From Paenibacillus_G sp049942825 (GTDB lineage Bacteria > Bacillota > Bacilli > Paenibacillales > NBRC-103111), in assembly GCF_049942825.1 (NCBI RefSeq), contig NZ_CP187970.1, positions 2,294,001 to 2,358,000 on the forward strand: 64,000 bases of DNA, in the 5' to 3' direction. Below are positions 36,483 to 45,500 of the stretch, one piece after another. A model generated the notes under the pieces. It was not told where the DNA came from and made no database searches. It saw only the letters and a program-made list of their open reading frames with translations. The position numbers and the translations under genes are program-made. The stretch's first letter is position 1, and the number at the start of each line of letters is the position of its first letter.

Positions 36483-39400
36483 ATGAAGGATCAAAGAGGG
36501 TTGAAAAGAATAGGCATGCTGCTGCTCAGCTGGTGCTTGATGGTATCGATGCTGGGCGGACTGCTGCCTGTGTATGCGGATGCTGCAGCAAGGGGGCAGG
36601 TTGCGCTTCCAGCGGCAGTTGACGAGGCTGCGGGCTATATCATGGCCTTGAACGGCGGCGCGCCGACGGATTGGGATGCGTATGCGCTCGCTAAGGCGGG
36701 GAAGCCGGTACCGGCCTCCTATCTAGAGTCCGTCAGTGCGGAGCTTCAGAAGAGCGGCGGGGTGTACAGCAATGTAACGGACTATGCCCGCATAGCGCTG
36801 GGCGTGAAGGCGGCCGGGGGCAGCCCCGAGGCGGTCACCGCCGGCTCCGTTTCGTATAACCTCATCCAGAGCATTTATAACAGCGAGCGGATGACGGCGC
36901 AGGGAACCAACGGGGCGATCTATTCCCTGCTCGCTTTGAGCAGCGGGACTTACGATATTCCGTTAACCGCGCAGTGGAACCCCGACAAGATCGCGGCATG
37001 GCTGCTGACGCAGCAGAATGGCGATGGCGGCTGGCCGCTCGCGGCAGGGGGCGCCGGGAACATCGATATAACCGCTTCGGCGATCTTTGCCTTGTCTCCT
37101 TATAAGTCGCTTACCGGCGTACAGCCGGCGATTGACAAGGGAGTGCAGTGGCTGTCCGGCAGGCAGCTGGCGAACGGCGGATTTACGGAGTACGGCGAGA
37201 ATGCGGAAAGCACGGCGCAGGTCATCCTGGCGCTGTCCGCAGCCGGCGTGGATGCGCGCGGCGGAAGCTTTACGAAGGCGGAAGGAAATCCGCTGAGCTA
37301 TTTGTTCGGCTACCGGCAGAGCGACGGCGGATTCGCTCACGTAGCCGGCGGCCCGTCCAACGCGGGAGCGACCGGACAGGCGATCATGGCTCTGGCCGCA
37401 TATCATGCCTTTACCGGAGGGAACAGCGGCACGTACGATGCGGTGCTGACCACCGGTAGTACAGCGCCTCAGGCGGCGGATGTGACGGTGCACGTGGCTG
37501 GTCCGGCCGGCATCCTGGCGGAGGGTCCGGCATCTGCGGCTACCGCCTACGAGGCGGCTGCTCAGCTGCTGCAGTCGTCGGGCATTCCGTGGCAGGAGGG
37601 CGCAGGACATTTTATTACTTCCGTAGGATCCACAGCAAATGATAACAACGCTTATACGTATTGGCTGTACAATGTGAAGCGGCAGGGAGCCTGGGATTTT
37701 GCCGGCACGTCCAGCCTCGGCCTGGCTGACTATTCCCTTCGCAACGGCGATGAGGTCTACCTGTATTACGGCGGGATGGACACTACGCTCGTCAAGTCGA
37801 TAACCGTTGAGCCTGCGCTGCCGGTGACCGGACAAGCGCTCCAGGTGAAGGTGGAGCAGACGGCGTGGGATTGGAATGCGGGCACCGAAAATGTCAGCGT
37901 AGCTTCCGCCGTATACGTGGAGCTTGGTGGCCTCCAGGTGCAGGCGGACAGCCAGGGGATCGCCCGGTTTGCGTCCGGGCTGCCTGGCGGCACGTACAAG
38001 GCTGTAGTCACAGGGTACCGGGAAGGCACGGCTCCCCGAATTGTAACGGATTCGAAGATGCTGGAGGTCGGATCGGCGGACGTACAGATCGAAGGCTCCA
38101 CGGGCACCTATGCGGCAGGGACGGCCGCTTCTCCGAATCTGCTGGACAGCATTCAGGCGCTGTTGACGGACAAAGGGGTTCCGTTCCGCATAGAAAGCTC
38201 TTCGTTCGGCAGATACGTGAAGTCGGTCGGCTCGGATGCCGATGCCTGGAACTATGCCGTCTACCGGCAGGGCAAATGGAATATTCCGCAGGTGGGGATG
38301 GCTGATTATACGCTCCAGCCGGGCGACCGTGCGGTGATCTATTACGGCGGATATGATGCAAGCTGGAATCCGACGACGTACCTGGTGGAATCGGTGAAGC
38401 TGAATCCAGCACAGCCTAGAGCGAACCAGTCCTTCACGGTGACGGTGAACAAAACGCTCGGCTATGACACGCCTGCGCCGGCTGCAGGAATCCAGCTGAA
38501 GATCGGAAGCCTCACAGCCACGACGAACAGCGAAGGCACGGCGACGTTCGCCGGGCTGGCGGCAGGGACATATACACTCGATATCTCCGGCTATGTCACG
38601 GGAGCGGCGCCTCGTATCGTGCACACGACGCAAACGGTAACGGTTCTCCCAAGGACCGGAGCTGGAGGGGGCGGCGGAGGAACGGGTTCGTCCGGCAGTC
38701 CTTACGTGTATTTATCCGTTGCCGGGGATGAGGGCAAGGGAACCATTGTATCGTCCACTCAGGTATCCCTTCAGAGCGGCGATACGCCTTATTCGGTTCT
38801 GATCCGCCAGCTGGGGGCGGACCGTGTGAAATCCTCCGGATCGGGTTCCACGGCTTATGTGCAGGGGATCGACGGTCTGTACGAGTTTGACCGGGGTCCT
38901 CTCAGCGGCTGGATGTATGCGGTGAACGGCACCTACCTGAGCAGTGGAGCGGATTCCGTAACGCTGAAGTCAGGTGATACGGTGGCCTGGCGGTATACGC
39001 TGGACGGCGGCAAGGACCTCAATGCCGGGGGCAGCTCGGCCGGTCCGGCAGTTACGGGTGCGGCGGGCGCACAGGCTAACGCACTGAAGACCGTTTCGGA
39101 GGAGCTGGGCCTCGCTTACGATAACCGGAAGCCTGTTCATGAGGTGGCGAAGCCGGCTATCGTGCTCAACGCAGACAAGAAAATGACGGCAACCGCCGCT
39201 GCCGTACTGCAAGAGGTTCTTGTAGCGAATACGGTCAATGTACAGAAATCGGCGGCTCCGGATAGCGCAGCGATCTTGACCGACGACAAGGCGGAAATTC
39301 AGCTGCACATTCCCGCAGGCGCGCTGAAAGAGACGGCGACCCTTACGGTGAAGGAACTCCCTGCGGGCGGACGAAGCGGGCTCGTATCCCCGATGTATGA

Positions 39401-41045
39401 ATTCGGCCCGGCCGGCCAGACCTTCGAGCAGCCGGTGCAGATCACGGTCAAGACACCGGTCGCATCCGTGAATCTGGACGCCCTGTCCTTGGCTTGGCTC
39501 AATGAGCAGACGGGCGAGTGGATTCCGATTCCTGCGGTCCTCGATGCGGAGACCGGGAAGATGACGGGACTCGTGAACCATTTTACGAAATTCGCGGTGA
39601 TCGATAAGTCTGCAGTAGAGACAGCCGGGGCTGTCGAAGCTCCTGCGGCAGTCGAGGTCGGGCCCGCCATTACCCGGGCGGCGGCTTGGCTGAAGAACGG
39701 AGCGGAGCTGAGCGACTGGTCGGCCTACGCGCTGAGCAGAGCAGGTGTGAGCGTACCGTCCGGTTACCTGGCGGAGGCGGAAGCCCTGCTGAGGGAGAAG
39801 AACGGGACGTTCCGGAACGTGACCGACTATGAGCGCCTGGCGCTGAGCGTACGGGCGGCAGGCGGCGATCCGCAGTCTATCGGCGGCTTCGACCTGATTG
39901 AGCGGATCTACAATAATGAACGGATGGAAACACAGGGAACCAACGGCCCGATCTACGCGCTGCTGGCTCTGAACGCCGGAGATACTGAGATACCCGCAGA
40001 TGCGGCTTGGACGAAGGAACGGCTGCTGCAGTGGATTCTGGATGCGCAGAATGCGGATGGAAGCTGGCCGCTGGTCAAGGGCGAGACGGGCAGCACGGAT
40101 CTAACCGGTTCGGCCCTGGCGGCTTTAAGCTATTACGAGACGCAGGCGGAAGTGAAGGCGGCCGTGAGCAAAGCGGTACAGTGGCTCGGCACCCAGCAGG
40201 CGGAGAACGGCGGCTTCGCGCTGGATGGCGTGGTGAATGCCGAAAGCACGGCACAGGTGCTCTGGGGCCTGTCGGTCAGCGGCATCGATCCGGTACACAG
40301 CGCTTCTTTCCAGTCAGGGGACAGCCATATGGTGAACTACCTGCTTGGACTGCAGCTGGATGGCGGAGCCTTCCCGCATGTAAGCGGCGGGGAAGCGGAA
40401 GGGATGGCCACAGAGCAGGCAGTCATGGCGCTGGGGGCTTACCAGGCAGCCTTCTCGAAGTCTGTGGGCCAGCAAGCGCCTGAAGTCGCACCGGGCTATT
40501 CTGACATGGAGGAGATCTCCCCATGGGCCCTGTCCTATGTGAAGAAAGCGGCGGAGTATGGGATCATGGAGGGAACAGGCGGTACGGTCCCGGCCTTTGA
40601 GCCGAAAAAGCAGGTGACCCGTGCGCAGTTTGTGGCGATGCTTCTGAGACTGCTGGGAGAAGCTCCATCCACGGAGGGCGCCGCCCGCTTTGCGGATGTC
40701 GCGTCCGACTCCTGGTATGCAGGCTATGTGGCTCAAGCTGTATCCAAAGGGATAGCGGAAGGCATAAGCGAGGAGCGGTTTGCTCCGGATGCGTCCATCT
40801 CGCGGCAGGAGATGGCGATCATGCTGGCCAGAGCGCTGAAGCTTCCGCCCCATGATGCCGGTTCGGCCGCATTTACCGACCTGGGCGAAGCCTATCCGGG
40901 AGCGGCCTCCTTCATCGGGGCTGTTCAGAAGAACGGCCTGATGGAAGGGGACGAGTCCGGCTGGTTCTGGCCTCAGGACCCGGCAACGCGGGAGATGGCC
41001 GCCATTGTAGCGGTCAGAGCCTATGAATTGACAAAACATCCATAA
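36483..41045 (+). CDS. SLH-anchored intrinsic-factor/transcobalamin-like surface protein
   Basis: About 1520 residues from the ATG at 36483, with GGGAG 5 bases upstream and a following signal peptide (IGMLLLSWCLMVSMLGGLL, cleavage near YADA). Earlier in-frame ATGs at 36453 and 36471 are less well placed. Order: an alpha-alpha barrel with prenyltransferase/squalene-cyclase-type repeats (about 35-325; QQNGDGGW, QLANGGF, RQSDGGFAHV); DUF4430 domains, the transcobalamin C-terminal-like fold, at about 332-430, 531-622 and 738-842, with Ig-like spacers; a ZU5-like segment (936-1040; LHIPAGALKETATLTV); a second barrel (1059-1332; DAQNADGSWPL); and three SLH repeats (1338-1520) that bind wall polymer. 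Alpha barrel plus DUF4430 is the domain pair of animal intrinsic factor and transcobalamin. With the ECF transporter downstream this suggests surface capture of a cobamide. Family assignment strong, ligand inferred. Confidence 0.85.
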   Translation: MKDQRGLKRIGMLLLSWCLMVSMLGGLLPVYADAAARGQVALPAAVDEAAGYIMALNGGAPTDWDAYALAKAGKPVPASYLESVSAELQKSGGVYSNVTDYARIALGVKAAGGSPEAVTAGSVSYNLIQSIYNSERMTAQGTNGAIYSLLALSSGTYDIPLTAQWNPDKIAAWLLTQQNGDGGWPLAAGGAGNIDITASAIFALSPYKSLTGVQPAIDKGVQWLSGRQLANGGFTEYGENAESTAQVILALSAAGVDARGGSFTKAEGNPLSYLFGYRQSDGGFAHVAGGPSNAGATGQAIMALAAYHAFTGGNSGTYDAVLTTGSTAPQAADVTVHVAGPAGILAEGPASAATAYEAAAQLLQSSGIPWQEGAGHFITSVGSTANDNNAYTYWLYNVKRQGAWDFAGTSSLGLADYSLRNGDEVYLYYGGMDTTLVKSITVEPALPVTGQALQVKVEQTAWDWNAGTENVSVASAVYVELGGLQVQADSQGIARFASGLPGGTYKAVVTGYREGTAPRIVTDSKMLEVGSADVQIEGSTGTYAAGTAASPNLLDSIQALLTDKGVPFRIESSSFGRYVKSVGSDADAWNYAVYRQGKWNIPQVGMADYTLQPGDRAVIYYGGYDASWNPTTYLVESVKLNPAQPRANQSFTVTVNKTLGYDTPAPAAGIQLKIGSLTATTNSEGTATFAGLAAGTYTLDISGYVTGAAPRIVHTTQTVTVLPRTGAGGGGGGTGSSGSPYVYLSVAGDEGKGTIVSSTQVSLQSGDTPYSVLIRQLGADRVKSSGSGSTAYVQGIDGLYEFDRGPLSGWMYAVNGTYLSSGADSVTLKSGDTVAWRYTLDGGKDLNAGGSSAGPAVTGAAGAQANALKTVSEELGLAYDNRKPVHEVAKPAIVLNADKKMTATAAAVLQEVLVANTVNVQKSAAPDSAAILTDDKAEIQLHIPAGALKETATLTVKELPAGGRSGLVSPMYEFGPAGQTFEQPVQITVKTPVASVNLDALSLAWLNEQTGEWIPIPAVLDAETGKMTGLVNHFTKFAVIDKSAVETAGAVEAPAAVEVGPAITRAAAWLKNGAELSDWSAYALSRAGVSVPSGYLAEAEALLREKNGTFRNVTDYERLALSVRAAGGDPQSIGGFDLIERIYNNERMETQGTNGPIYALLALNAGDTEIPADAAWTKERLLQWILDAQNADGSWPLVKGETGSTDLTGSALAALSYYETQAEVKAAVSKAVQWLGTQQAENGGFALDGVVNAESTAQVLWGLSVSGIDPVHSASFQSGDSHMVNYLLGLQLDGGAFPHVSGGEAEGMATEQAVMALGAYQAAFSKSVGQQAPEVAPGYSDMEEISPWALSYVKKAAEYGIMEGTGGTVPAFEPKKQVTRAQFVAMLLRLLGEAPSTEGAARFADVASDSWYAGYVAQAVSKGIAEGISEERFAPDASISRQEMAIMLARALKLPPHDAGSAAFTDLGEAYPGAASFIGAVQKNGLMEGDESGWFWPQDPATREMAAIVAVRAYELTKHP

Positions 41046-41058
41046 TCGTTAACGATGA

Positions 41059-41096
41059 GAAGAGTCCTGCTCGCAGGGGCTCTTCCTTTCCTTTTT
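41059..41096 (+). terminator. Terminator after the surface-protein gene
   Basis: GAAGAG/CTCTTC and CCTG/CAGG arms with a small internal mismatch are followed by a pyrimidine and T-rich run. It may only partly separate the surface gene from the transporter operon. Confidence 0.65.
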
Positions 41097-41125
41097 CCAG
41101 ACTGACCTATACGGGAGGACCATAG

Positions 41126-41980
41126 ATGAAACAATGCATATTCCTGCTGGGGCTCGCCGCAGCGCTTATGCTGTCCGGCTGCGGCAGCGAGGGGCAGCCG
41201 GCCGCCGGAACGGTGCAGGCTCCTGCACCGGAGAAAGCTCCGGCCGCTGCGGCTGCCAGCGAGACGAATGCAGGGGCCGAAGCGCCTCCGGCAGATGCGG
41301 CCCAGCCGGCTGAAGCCGCATCCGCTGAGGGCGCGGAGCCGACGGCGCAGGGGGCGGACAAGCCGCCGGTGCCAGGTGCGGGCGCACAGCCCGGGGCCGC
41401 CTCAGCCGGGCAGGCGTTGCCTGGCGCTGCGCCTGCCCAGGCGGCTCAGCCCGGCGACGCGGCGGATGGCCCGGCCGCGGGCGGTGCAGCGGCTCCGCCG
41501 GCAGCCCTGCCCGCGGGCGAGGCGGCGGCTGTACCGGCTCCGGCTGGAGCCGCGTCGTCCGCTGCCGCACAGCCGACAGCGGCGGAACCGGCTGTGCCGG
41601 CGCAGCCTGCTTCGGCCGAGGCACCGGCGCCCGTGCCTGCGGAGCTGACCATCCGCATTACCGGGGACGGGGCGCGTGAGATTCTGCAAGAAACCTCCGT
41701 GTCCTTCCAGGATGGGGCGACCGTACTGGATGTTCTCAAGCAGGCAGCCAAAGCGAACAAGCTTCAGATGGAATTCCAGGGCAAGGGCGCTTACGCCTAT
41801 GTGCAGGGCATCGATAACTTATACGAGTTCGACCAAGGGCCCAAGAGCGGATGGGTATATAAGGTCAATGGACAAGCGCCGAGTGAGGGAGCCGGCGCCT
41901 ATAAGCTGCAGGCGGGCGATCGGATCGAATGGTTCTATACGCTGGACCTTGGCGAAGACGTAGGGGCGAAGATGAAATGA
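41126..41980 (+). CDS. DUF4430 (transcobalamin-like) lipoprotein
   Basis: A 284-residue protein with lipobox MLSGC (Cys about residue 16). Residues about 20-170 are a low-complexity Ala/Pro/Gly spacer, probably a flexible stalk through the wall. Residues 172-284 form one DUF4430 domain. Its YVQGIDNLYEFDQGPKSGW is nearly the same as the matching segment of the third DUF4430 domain of the surface protein (YVQGIDGLYEFDRGPLSGW). This supports a shared ligand and hand-over from wall to membrane. GGGAGG precedes the ATG. Its last codons overlap the EcfT start (ATGA at 41977), so it is part of the transporter operon. Confidence 0.88.
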   Translation: MKQCIFLLGLAAALMLSGCGSEGQPAAGTVQAPAPEKAPAAAAASETNAGAEAPPADAAQPAEAASAEGAEPTAQGADKPPVPGAGAQPGAASAGQALPGAAPAQAAQPGDAADGPAAGGAAAPPAALPAGEAAAVPAPAGAASSAAAQPTAAEPAVPAQPASAEAPAPVPAELTIRITGDGAREILQETSVSFQDGATVLDVLKQAAKANKLQMEFQGKGAYAYVQGIDNLYEFDQGPKSGWVYKVNGQAPSEGAGAYKLQAGDRIEWFYTLDLGEDVGAKMK

Positions 41981-42864
41981 GCAGCGGACTCCGGTCGTTT
42001 CATCCGTTTCCCTGCTTTTTCTTTTATATGGGGGCTCTGAGTCTAGGCATTATCATAACCCATCCGGTCTATATCTTGACGCTTCTGTTCCTGCTTATCT
42101 TGCTTGTGGCTTTGAACGGAGAAATGCCGGCCTTGCGCGGCATGCTGAAGTTCTTTCTTCCGGTATCCCTGCTGTATGCGCTGATCAACCCGCTGTTCTC
42201 TCATCGGGGGCGGCATATTTTGTTTTATTTCTGGGACCAGCCGGTGACGCTCGAGTCGCTTGCCTATGGTCTCTTTGCGACGGTGAACCTGATGTTGATC
42301 CTGGTTTTGTTCATCTCTTTTAACGCGGTGATCACACCTGCCCGGTTCCTGTATCTGTTCGGCTCGGTGTTCCCGAAGCTCGGGCTGCTCATTGTGATGT
42401 CCATGCGCTTTGTTCCGCTGCTGAAACGCAGGCTGGGGGAGATCGCTGCGGTCCAGCAAACCAAGGGGATCGATGTAGGTGAGGGAAGCCTGCGCAAGCG
42501 GGTGACGGATGGAATGAAGCTTCTGCAAATTTTGCTGACCCTCTGTCTCGAGGAGGCGCTGGAGACGGCGGACGCCATGAAGGCCAAAGGATACGGCTCG
42601 GGCCCGCGGGGCCGGTATGAGGAATTCCTCATGCGGCCCCGGGATTGGGCGCTGCTGACGGCGCTGCTCGGACTGTTTGCCGCCTGCATCGGATTCCGGC
42701 TGCTGGGCTATGGAACCTACCAGATCTTCCCGGGGCTGGGGGCCGTTACTCTGCAGGGCTGGGAACTGCTTTCGTACGGGTGCTTTGCGCTGTTCGCAGC
42801 TGTGCCGGTCATCATAGAAGGGAGGGAGATGTGGCTGTGGCGATACTGGAGATCCAGGATGTAA
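41977..42864 (+). CDS. ECF transporter transmembrane component EcfT (CbiQ family)
   Basis: A 295-residue membrane protein starting at the ATGA overlap with the lipoprotein gene. Helices include FYMGALSLGIIITHPVYILT, ALRGMLKFFLPVSLLYALI and LYLFGSVFPKLGLLIVMSMR. The cytoplasmic coupling helices carry the CbiQ-type Ala-Arg-Gly-like motifs here read as AMKAKGYGSGPRGRY. EcfT links the two ATPase domains to the substrate-binding S component and drives its toppling in the membrane. Its 3' end overlaps the ATPase gene. Confidence 0.9.
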   Translation: MSSGLRSFHPFPCFFFYMGALSLGIIITHPVYILTLLFLLILLVALNGEMPALRGMLKFFLPVSLLYALINPLFSHRGRHILFYFWDQPVTLESLAYGLFATVNLMLILVLFISFNAVITPARFLYLFGSVFPKLGLLIVMSMRFVPLLKRRLGEIAAVQQTKGIDVGEGSLRKRVTDGMKLLQILLTLCLEEALETADAMKAKGYGSGPRGRYEEFLMRPRDWALLTALLGLFAACIGFRLLGYGTYQIFPGLGAVTLQGWELLSYGCFALFAAVPVIIEGREMWLWRYWRSRM

Positions 42865-44483
42865 GCTTTCGTTATCCGGACGGGGAGCAGGCGGTGCTGG
42901 ACGGGGTAAACTTGACCGTACAAGCCGGCGAATTCGTGCTTCTCTGCGGGCCCACGGGCTGCGGCAAAACCTCGCTGCTCCGCCATATCAAGAGGGAGCT
43001 TGCGCCTGTCGGCGTCAGGAGCGGGGACATTCTATTCGAAGGACGCCCCCTGTCCTCCTATGACGAAAGGGTGCTCTCCGGGCATATCGGGATGGTTCAG
43101 CAGAGCCCGGAGAACCAGACGGTAACGGACCGGGTGCTGTCCGAGCTCGTATTCCCTATGGAAAACCTGGGCTTTGAGTCCGGTCTCATGCGGCGGAGGG
43201 CGGCGGAGCTGTCCCACTATTTTGGCCTCGACGGGCTGCTCGGCAAGTATGTGCATGAGCTGTCCGGCGGGCAGAAGCAGCTCCTGCAGCTCGCGTCCGT
43301 GCTGGCTCTGCAGCCCCGGCTGCTGCTGCTCGACGAGCCGACGGCGCAGCTCGACCCGCTTGCCGCCCGCGAGCTGATCCAGCTGCTGCAGCGGATTAAT
43401 CACGACCTCGGGCTGACCATCCTTGTAGCGGAGCACCGGTATGAAGAGCTGCTGCCCGTCGTGGACCGGGTGATTGCCATGGACAGCGGCTCGATCCGCC
43501 ATACCGGCACACCGCGGGAAGCCGTTCAGGCCCTCTGGTCCGATCCGGCGGAGGTGTGGCGCGACTTTGTTCCGCCGATTCCGGGATGGTTTCTGCAGGG
43601 GAACCGGCAGCTGGACGATCCTCTGCCTCTTACAGTTAAGGAAGGACGAGTGCTGCTGCAGCGGGGGAGGAACAGCGGGGGTGTGAGCCGTCCGGCCGTC
43701 ATGAATACGCCGGAGACGGCGAAGAAGGAGCTGGGCTCCCTTCTGCTGGAGTGCCGGGAGCTGTATTGGCAGTATGGCCCGAAGGACCCCGCACCTGTAT
43801 TGAAGAATGCCTCGCTCCAAGTGCGGGAGGGGGAAGTATTAGCCATCCTGGGCGCCAACGGATCAGGCAAAACGACGCTGCTCAAGGCGATGGCCGGTAT
43901 CCTGAAGCCCCAGAAGGGCAGGGTTCTGCTTCAGGGGAAGGACCTGGGCAAGTGGAAAGCCCGCGAAAGAGCGGCGAGGGTAGGGTATCTCGATCAAAAT
44001 CCGCTGACCTTTTTCATCGAAGAAACGGTGGAGGCGGAGCTTCATGCCGCTGCCGCAAGGGCGGCGCAAGGACAGGGCTTGGACACGGAGGCGGTGGCGG
44101 TGCGCACCGATGCCATGGTCAAGCGCCTGGGTCTCGGCGATGTGCTAGCACGGCACCCCTATGATCTCAGCGGAGGGGAGCGCCAGCTTGCGGCGTTGGC
44201 TGCCGTGCTGCTCGCAGGCCCTGGTCTTCTGCTGCTCGACGAGCCGACCAAGGGGCTCGACCCTGCGGCCAGACGCCGGTGGGGGGAGCGGCTCGGGGAG
44301 CTGCAGCAGGCGGGCCAAACCATTGTGATGGTCACGCATGATGTGGAATTTGCTGCGGACTATGCCACCCGCTGCGCGATCATGTTCGACGGGATGCTCG
44401 CGGGCGACGGGCCGCCCCCGTTGTTCTTCAGCGATAACTTGTACTATACGACGGCGATGAGCCAGCTGCTGAGGTGGAATTGA
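42837..44483 (+). CDS. Fused double ECF ATPase EcfA1-EcfA2 (CbiO-CbiO)
   Basis: A 548-residue protein, two ABC ATPases in one chain. The GTG at 42837 is chosen because GGAGGGAG ends 8 bases before it; the in-frame GTG at 42831 is too close. Half one: Walker A GPTGCGKTS near 37, signature LSGGQKQLL near 141, Walker B LLLLDEPTAQLDP near 162. Half two: Walker A GANGSGKTT near 339, signature LSGGERQLA near 443, LLLLDEPTKGLDP after it. Both halves keep H-loop histidines (EHRYE, VTHDVEF). It energises the ECF module. Genes elsewhere usually encode EcfA1 and EcfA2 separately, so the fusion is worth noting. Confidence 0.92.
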   Translation: MAILEIQDVSFRYPDGEQAVLDGVNLTVQAGEFVLLCGPTGCGKTSLLRHIKRELAPVGVRSGDILFEGRPLSSYDERVLSGHIGMVQQSPENQTVTDRVLSELVFPMENLGFESGLMRRRAAELSHYFGLDGLLGKYVHELSGGQKQLLQLASVLALQPRLLLLDEPTAQLDPLAARELIQLLQRINHDLGLTILVAEHRYEELLPVVDRVIAMDSGSIRHTGTPREAVQALWSDPAEVWRDFVPPIPGWFLQGNRQLDDPLPLTVKEGRVLLQRGRNSGGVSRPAVMNTPETAKKELGSLLLECRELYWQYGPKDPAPVLKNASLQVREGEVLAILGANGSGKTTLLKAMAGILKPQKGRVLLQGKDLGKWKARERAARVGYLDQNPLTFFIEETVEAELHAAAARAAQGQGLDTEAVAVRTDAMVKRLGLGDVLARHPYDLSGGERQLAALAAVLLAGPGLLLLDEPTKGLDPAARRRWGERLGELQQAGQTIVMVTHDVEFAADYATRCAIMFDGMLAGDGPPPLFFSDNLYYTTAMSQLLRWN

Positions 44484-44484
44484 G

Positions 44485-45189
44485 ATGAGGCGGTCCCGCA
44501 TCGCTTTTTTCGTTGTCATTCTTCTGTTCTTCGGGGGGCTGGCCTTTACGACCTGGGCGGCCGACGACCAGTATCTGCCCCTGGCGCTATTCCTGGTGTG
44601 CGCCTCGATCGCGCCGTTCTTTCTCCGCTTCGAAAGACGGTCGATCCAGGCGAGGGAACTCGTGCTGCTGGCCGTTCTGTCCGCTCTGGCCGCGGTCGGC
44701 CGCGTTCCCTTTGCCGCGCTGCCGAGTGTGCAGCCGACCTCGTTCATCATTGTCGTCTCCGCTCTTGTGTTCGGGTCGGAGACCGGATTTATGGTCGGGG
44801 CGGTGGCCGCCCTGGTGTCCAATATGTTCCTCGGGCAGGGCCCCTGGACCCCCTGGCAAATGTTCAGCTGGGGCCTGATCGGCTGGACGGCGGGAACGTT
44901 GTATCAATGGGGCTGGCTGAAGAACCGCCTGCTGCTGCTCGCCTTCGGATTTGTATGGGGATTCCTGTTCGGATGGATTATGAACATCTGGTTTCTCGCC
45001 AACATGGGCCAGGATCTGACCTGGCCGTCGGTCCTCGCAGCGTATGCCGCCAGCTTTTATTTTGACCTCGCCCATGCGCTTTGCAATGTATTGTTCCTCG
45101 CGCTGCTGGGTCCCGGGTGGATGAAGATTCTGGAGCGGTACAAGCGAAAGTACGGGCTGCTGGAGCTCTCTTCCGACAAACAGCTTTAA
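44485..45189 (+). CDS. ECF transporter S component, probable cobamide or related vitamin
   Basis: A 234-residue membrane protein starting directly after the ATPase stop. It has six or so helices and the conserved stretch SVQPTSFIIVVSALVFGSET, then SNMFLGQGPWTPWQMFSWGL, typical of one group of Firmicutes S components. The S component sets the substrate of an ECF importer. The sequence alone does not name the vitamin. The two preceding DUF4430 proteins point to a cobalamin-type ligand. A dedicated S component inside the operon makes this a group I (self-contained) ECF system. Confidence 0.85.
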   Translation: MRRSRIAFFVVILLFFGGLAFTTWAADDQYLPLALFLVCASIAPFFLRFERRSIQARELVLLAVLSALAAVGRVPFAALPSVQPTSFIIVVSALVFGSETGFMVGAVAALVSNMFLGQGPWTPWQMFSWGLIGWTAGTLYQWGWLKNRLLLLAFGFVWGFLFGWIMNIWFLANMGQDLTWPSVLAAYAASFYFDLAHALCNVLFLALLGPGWMKILERYKRKYGLLELSSDKQL

Positions 45190-45222
45190 TTAAGATTCTA
45201 TGCTTCCGGCTCGCGCGGGCAT

Positions 45223-45261
45223 ATGAGCAGTTCGTCATGACGACGACTGCTCATTTTTATT
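45223..45261 (+). terminator. Strong terminator of the ECF operon
   Basis: ATGAGCAGT pairs with ACTGCTCAT, with an inner CGTCATGACG palindrome, followed by TTTTATT. Confidence 0.9.
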
Positions 45262-45500
45262 AGCGAACTCTAATCAAGTAGCACGCTTTCGGAGAACGAT
45301 AGAGCATCTCTGGGAGAAGGGCTAAAAAGCAAATAAAAAGAAATATTGCCGCTCATTCTCTGTTATCATAGAGGATGAACCAGGAGCTTACCGCGTTATC
45401 GATAGTTTAATTCACCATGACAGGTCGGGTCGAAAGCAGCCGGGGATGATCGAGCAAGTGTTTCTTACCCAATATAGTGAATATTCCGGGAGGTTATGTG

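Noticed and set aside
36963..38633. A 556-codon minus-strand open frame
   Set aside because: It is the antisense shadow of the DUF4430 surface protein, with Arg-rich unstructured sequence.
41166..41689. Arg/Pro-rich open frames opposite and beside the lipoprotein gene
   Set aside because: They arise from the GC-rich low-complexity Ala/Pro stalk and are not real genes.
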